DNA of 7,211 nucleotides from UBA2862 sp045637485 (lineage in GTDB: Bacteria; Bacillota; Clostridia; Christensenellales; Aristaeellaceae), in NCBI GenBank assembly GCA_045637485.1, contig JAZTZK010000344.1:1-7211 (forward strand). The letters run 5' to 3'. Made by a program: the position numbers and the translations under genes. Every line of letters starts with the position of its first letter. Position 1 is the first letter of the stretch. The notes under the pieces were generated by a model, which was not told the DNA's origin, ran no database searches, and saw nothing but the letters and a program-made list of their open reading frames with translations. Positions 6,083-7,211 of the stretch are shown piece after piece.

Positions 6083-6116
6083 CCGTGAATGCCGCCTGTA
6101 AAGGCGGCATTCATGG
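6083..6116 (+). promoter_or_regulatory. Strong hairpin between scfA and scfB
   Basis: CCGTGAATGCCGCC (6083-6096) pairs with GGCGGCATTCATGG (6103-6116) over 14 bp with a single G-U wobble and a TGTAAA loop. It starts 16 bases after the scfA stop and is not followed by a U-run (next bases CATATGGG), so it is unlikely to be a full intrinsic terminator. It more likely acts as a partial terminator or as an mRNA 3' end stabiliser or processing site that gives more peptide message than enzyme message. The scfB Shine-Dalgarno GGGAG (6122-6126) starts 6 bases after it. Confidence 0.8.
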
Positions 6117-6135
6117 CATATGGGAGCATGAATAT

Positions 6136-7211
6136 ATGATACATCAATACAAGCTGGGCGGCTACAACATCGTGCTGGACGTGTGCTCCGGCTCGGTGCA
6201 CGCGGTGGACGACGCGGCCTATGACATCATCGCCCTGATGGACACCGGAATCGACGGCCGGGCTGACATCCTCAGGCGGATGGGGGAGCGGCAGCCCGGG
6301 CTGTCCGCAAGCGAGGCCGAGGAGTGCCTGGACCAGGTGATCGCCCTGAGGGACGCGGGAAAGCTGTTCGCCCCGGACGTGTTCGAGCCCATGGCCGGCG
6401 AGCTGAAGAGGCGCACCTCCGGCGTGGTCAAGGCCCTGTGCCTGCACGTGGCCCACACCTGCAACCTGAATTGCGCCTACTGCTTTGCCAGCCAGGGCAA
6501 GTATCACGGGGAGCGGGCCGTGATGCCCTACGAGGTGGGCAAGCGGGCGCTGGACTTCCTGATCGAGCGCTCCGGAACCAGACGCAACCTGGAGGTGGAC
6601 TTCTTTGGCGGCGAGCCGCTGATGAACTTCGACGTGGTCAGGCGGCTGGTGGCCTACGCCCGTTCCGTTGAAAAAGAGAAGGGCAAGAACTTCCGCTTTA
6701 CGCTGACCACCAACGGCATGCTGGTGGACGACGAGGTGATCGACTTCGCCAACAGGGAGTGCCACAACGTGGTGCTGAGCCTGGACGGGCGCAGGGAGGT
6801 GCACGACGCCTGCCGGGTGGACTATGCCGGAAACGGCAGCTGGGATCGGATCGTGCCGAAATTCCAGAGGTTCGTCGAGGCCCGGGGCGGGAAGGGCTAC
6901 TACATGCGGGGCACCTTCACCCATGCTAATCCGGACTTCCTGAAGGACATACAGTGCATGCTGGACCTGGGCTTCGATCAGCTGAGCATGGAGCCCGTGG
7001 TCTGCGCCGAGGGCGATCCCGCCGCGCTGACGGCGGAGGACATGCCCTTGGTGCTCAGGCAGTACGAGGACCTGGCGCAGCTGATGATCCGCCGCCGCCG
7101 GGAGGGCCGTCCCTTTACCTTCTACCACTACATGATCGATCTCGCCGGCGGGCCCTGCGTCTACAAGCGCATCTCCGGCTGCGGCAGCGGAACCGAGTAC
7201 ATGGCCGTCAC
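6136..7211 (+). CDS. scfB: Radical SAM SCIFF peptide maturase, 3' end cut by the window
   Basis: This CteB-like enzyme uses S-adenosylmethionine and iron-sulfur clusters to form thioether cross-links in the SCIFF peptide. The first 358 codons are present; relatives are about 450 residues, so roughly the last fifth is missing because of the window edge, not mutation. Residues 1-90 resemble the RiPP recognition element that binds the leader (start MIHQYKLGGYNIVLDVCSGSVHAVD). The radical SAM domain shows CNLNCAYC with Cys109, Cys113 and Cys116 (CX3CX2C) for the SAM-binding cluster, GGEPL at 158-162, TTNG at 191-194 and SLDG at 215-218. SGCGSGTEYMAVT at 347-359 begins the SPASM/twitch region; Cys349 should be the first auxiliary-cluster ligand, and Cys341 lies just before. 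The ATG at 6136 has GGGAG 9 bases upstream. A three-codon ORF (ATG at 6128, MNI) ends overlapping this start as ATGA. Confidence 0.95.
   Translation, partial: MIHQYKLGGYNIVLDVCSGSVHAVDDAAYDIIALMDTGIDGRADILRRMGERQPGLSASEAEECLDQVIALRDAGKLFAPDVFEPMAGELKRRTSGVVKALCLHVAHTCNLNCAYCFASQGKYHGERAVMPYEVGKRALDFLIERSGTRRNLEVDFFGGEPLMNFDVVRRLVAYARSVEKEKGKNFRFTLTTNGMLVDDEVIDFANRECHNVVLSLDGRREVHDACRVDYAGNGSWDRIVPKFQRFVEARGGKGYYMRGTFTHANPDFLKDIQCMLDLGFDQLSMEPVVCAEGDPAALTAEDMPLVLRQYEDLAQLMIRRRREGRPFTFYHYMIDLAGGPCVYKRISGCGSGTEYMAV

Noticed and set aside
6067..7128. A 353-codon open frame on the - strand
   Set aside because: It is antisense to scfB, whose motifs (CX3CX2C, GGEP) are unmistakable; the antisense product is low-complexity Val/His/Gly-rich sequence.

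Overview
The window looks like a GC-rich chromosomal segment of an anaerobic Firmicute of class Clostridia. The strongest pointer is the pair at the right end: a SCIFF Cys-rich precursor peptide (scfA) followed by its radical SAM maturase (scfB), a combination characteristic of Clostridia. A long-form hibernation promoting factor, good Shine-Dalgarno sites and TTGACA/TATAAT-type promoters agree with this. I cannot name a genus. The window contains no insertion sequence, CRISPR array, tRNA or rRNA.

Layout. Bases 1-180 hold a leader and an extended -10 element pointing left, toward a gene that starts outside the window, and the leader of the first rightward gene. At 181-798 (+) is a small secreted protein of unknown function. 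At 915-1442 (+) is hpf, preceded by a sequence that fits the sigma-H (stationary phase) promoter consensus and followed by a strong intrinsic terminator. Three leftward genes follow: a 745-residue exported protein joining a propeller-like N-terminal half to an ABC-type solute-binding domain (1539-3776); a small, very basic, tyrosine-rich secreted protein with its own promoter and terminator (3868-4293); and a PLP enzyme of the methionine gamma-lyase/aluminium-resistance family (4476-5756). A 160-base divergent promoter region separates this enzyme from the rightward scfA (5917-6066) and scfB (6136 to the window edge, truncated).

How the parts work together. scfA-scfB is a compact ranthipeptide (RiPP) system: a 49-residue precursor and the enzyme that installs thioether cross-links in it. 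A perfect palindrome covers the scfA -35 box, and a 14-bp hairpin without a U-tract lies between peptide and enzyme, so both transcription and peptide:enzyme ratio may be controlled here. The precursor has seven cysteines rather than six, and Gly at the position where, as I recall, the characterised SCIFF uses Thr as the thioether acceptor. This is the most interesting locus. The known system family is not new, but these details deserve a look. The other genes appear to be independent units.
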